This document shows positions 13,398 to 14,929 of a DNA stretch of 14,929 nt, in pieces. A program made the position numbers and the translations under genes. This DNA is from JAAYFT01 sp041655755 (GTDB lineage: Bacteria; Bacillota; Clostridia; Tissierellales; Tissierellaceae): the NCBI GenBank assembly GCA_041655755.1, contig JBBAEY010000056.1, forward strand, positions 1 to 14,929. The letters are read 5' to 3'. The notes beneath the pieces were generated by a model. The model was given only the letters and a program-made list of their open reading frames with translations, was not told the origin of the DNA and made no database searches. Each line of letters starts with the position of its first letter. The first letter of the stretch is position 1.

Positions 13398-14639
13398 CTA
13401 CTTTCTTATTTGTCCTTCTCCTAGCACAATGTATTTATTGGTTACCAGTTGCTCCAATCCCACCGGACCCCTTGCATGGGTTTTTTGAGTGCTTATTCCC
13501 ATTTCAGCTCCAAATCCAAATTCTCCGCCGTCTGTAAATCTAGTGGAGGCGTTGACATATACTGTGGAAGCATCAATGGCACGGGTAAATTTATTTGCAT
13601 TGGTGTAGTTTTCAGTTATTATGGACTCTGAGTGCTGGGTCCCATATTTATTTATATGCCTGATGGCCTCATCTACATCTTTTACCAGCTTGACAGCCAG
13701 TATATAGTCCAGATACTCTTCAGCCCAGTCTAAATCTGTGGCCTTCTTGACTGAAATTATTTCCCCAGTCCTTTCGCATCCCCTTATCTCTACTGTATCC
13801 TTCAGTTCCTCATAGAGGCCTGGCAAGATCTTCTCAGCTATGGCCTCATGGACTAGGAGGGTTTCACAAGCATTGCATACTCCCACCCTATGAGTCTTGG
13901 CATTGACGACTATGGGGATTGCCTTGTCAACTATGGCAGTTTCATCTACGAATACATGGCAGTTTCCCGTCCCAGTTTGCAATGTTGGCACTAGGGAATT
14001 TTCTACTACAAAATCAATTAAATCCTTTCCACCCCTTGGAATGATTAAATCGATATAATCCTTGGCCCTTAGCATGTCAGAGACATATTTTCTGTCTGTA
14101 TCCTCTATGAAGTCGATGACATTTGGGGAAATATTAGAATTATTTAATCCTTCTTTGATGGACTCCACTAGGGCCAAATTGGAATTTATGGCAGAGGAAC
14201 TTCCCCTTAAAAGTATGCAGTTGCCTGATTTCAAGGCTAGGGCAAAGGCGTCAACTGTAACATTTGGCCTAGACTCATATATTATTCCCATGACCCCCAG
14301 GGGTACAGACATCTTAGATATGGTCAGTCCATTTTCTATGGTCCATACCTTGTCTGATTTCCACACGGGATCAGGTAATTCTATCACTGTTCTGATTCCA
14401 TCTACTATTCCATCAATCCTAGCATGGTCTAGCCTTAGTCTGTCTACTAGGGCCTCATTCATATTGACCTTTCTTGCATTGTCAATATCCAGTTTGTTGG
14501 CTTCTAGTATACTTTCCCTCCTAGCCTCTATTGACTCAGCCACCTTTTCTAGGGCCAAGTTTTTTTCTCTTGTTGAAGCTTGTGATAATTCAAGCTCAGC
14601 CTCTTTTAGTGAAATACACTTATCCAATATATAAGACAT
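13398..14639 (-). CDS. proA: gamma-glutamyl phosphate reductase
   Basis: NADPH-dependent reductase that converts glutamyl 5-phosphate to glutamate semialdehyde, the second step of proline synthesis. Aldehyde-dehydrogenase-like fold: VPLGVMGIIYESRPNVTVDA, ALKSGNCILLRG, the catalytic Cys (about residue 255) in HRVGVCNACETLLVHEA, and a typical C-terminal FGFGAEMGIS, with the protein ending GEGQIRK. The chosen start, ATG at 14639, gives 413 aa and has GGAGGGG at 5 nt. An in-frame ATG at 14666 overlaps the -10 of the promoter and would not be transcribed. It is the first gene of a proA-proB operon, the reverse of the common proB-proA order. Confidence 0.95.
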   Translation of the reverse strand: MSYILDKCISLKEAELELSQASTREKNLALEKVAESIEARRESILEANKLDIDNARKVNMNEALVDRLRLDHARIDGIVDGIRTVIELPDPVWKSDKVWTIENGLTISKMSVPLGVMGIIYESRPNVTVDAFALALKSGNCILLRGSSSAINSNLALVESIKEGLNNSNISPNVIDFIEDTDRKYVSDMLRAKDYIDLIIPRGGKDLIDFVVENSLVPTLQTGTGNCHVFVDETAIVDKAIPIVVNAKTHRVGVCNACETLLVHEAIAEKILPGLYEELKDTVEIRGCERTGEIISVKKATDLDWAEEYLDYILAVKLVKDVDEAIRHINKYGTQHSESIITENYTNANKFTRAIDASTVYVNASTRFTDGGEFGFGAEMGISTQKTHARGPVGLEQLVTNKYIVLGEGQIRK

Positions 14640-14664
14640 AAAACCCCTCCAAATCATTTTTATC

Positions 14665-14670
14665 ATTATA
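14665..14670 (-). promoter_or_regulatory. extended -10 of the proA-proB promoter
   Basis: A minus-strand TATAAT preceded by TGG (extended -10) lies 25 nt upstream of the proA ATG. The -35 region (TTTAAT at about 17 nt) is poor, as expected for extended -10 promoters. The -10 itself includes the discarded upstream ATG. I see no clear Rho-independent terminator between uvrA and this site. Confidence 0.65.
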
Positions 14671-14740
14671 CCATATTATTGTACTAAATTAAATTCTTTT
14701 TTCCTTCCATTATTTATTCTAAGCTTGTAGGGGCCTAGTA

Positions 14741-14929
14741 TCATTGTAAAAGCTTTTTTAAAAATTGTCCTGTATAGGAATTTTCGACCTTGACTATCTC
14801 CTCAGGGGTCCCGGTTCCTATTACAGTACCTCCCTTGTCCCCACCTTCGGGTCCTAAATCTATTATATAATCTGCCGTCTTTATTACATCTAAATTATGC
14901 TCTATGACCACGACTGTATTGCCCCCTTC
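14741..14929 (-). CDS. uvrA: excinuclease ABC subunit A, C-terminal end only
   Basis: The last 62 codons of UvrA, the DNA-damage-recognition ATPase of nucleotide excision repair; the rest lies beyond the window. On the minus strand from the edge the frame reads EGGNTVVVIEHNLDVIKTAD, then YIIDLGPEGGDKGG, then GTGTPEEIV, and ends in LKKLLQ before a TGA at 14743-14741. VVVIEHNLDVIK with the switch His and DLGPEGG are the standard end of the second UvrA ATP-binding domain. The stop is followed by about 100 bp holding the proA promoter; AAGCTT repeats there form no convincing terminator. Confidence 0.93.
   Translation of the reverse strand, partial: EGGNTVVVIEHNLDVIKTADYIIDLGPEGGDKGGTVIGTGTPEEIVKVENSYTGQFLKKLLQ

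Noticed and set aside
14062..14634. Long plus-strand open frame (190 codons) opposite proA
   Set aside because: It is the antisense of a clear proA coding sequence, is Ser/Leu-rich low-complexity in translation, and has no convincing ribosome binding site or family motifs. Similar shadows oppose cysE, cysK, mtaD and the ABC genes.
14723..14762. Terminator after uvrA from the AAGCTT...AAGCTT repeat
   Set aside because: Only six paired bases around a long loop with no following U-tract on the minus strand.

Overview
The window reads as chromosomal DNA of a low-GC, Gram-positive anaerobe of the Firmicutes, probably a Clostridia/Tissierellia-type organism. This is inferred from two T-box leader RNAs, strong AAGGAGG-type ribosome binding sites, GTG and TTG initiation, heavy AGG/AGA/ATA codon use, a PUA-less ProB, and a selenouridine tRNA-modifying enzyme. 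No integrase, transposase, phage gene, CRISPR array, rRNA or tRNA gene is visible.

Layout, left to right. (1) The 3' part of selU/mnmH (tRNA 2-selenouridine synthase, plus strand) converges on trpS (minus strand), whose terminator lies inside the selU coding end. trpS has its own promoter and a T-box leader with a UGG (Trp) specifier. (2) cysK-cysE (minus, overlapping genes) form a cysteine-synthesis operon behind a second T-box leader with a UGC (Cys) specifier. (3) Positions 4169-7087 hold a two-component system that is split up: an OmpR-type response regulator (plus), a small secreted Gly/Met-rich protein (minus), then a sensor histidine kinase (plus) whose external domain carries a Met/His-rich loop. 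Between the last two genes lie mirror-image promoters with TTCATA direct repeats at an 11-bp period, plus a 228-bp segment bounded by an exact 28-bp direct repeat. (4) DUF1893 gene - ECF transporter S component - mtaD (minus) form a small operon that ends in a methylthioadenosine/S-adenosylhomocysteine deaminase. (5) A hotdog acyl-CoA thioesterase (plus) has a near-consensus promoter and a terminator. (6) An ABC-2-type ATPase and permease pair (minus) are coupled through a TAATG overlap. (7) proA-proB (minus) make proline, in the reverse of the usual gene order. (8) The last 62 codons of uvrA (minus) enter from the right edge.

How the genes work together: trpS and cysK-cysE are each controlled by the charging of their cognate tRNA. 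The kinase and secreted protein are probably controlled by the response regulator through the mirrored operators, and the Met/His-rich external sequences suggest a soft-metal (for example copper) or redox-related stimulus. That last point is inference. Apart from the segment around 5300-5695, most of the window is ordinary housekeeping sequence.
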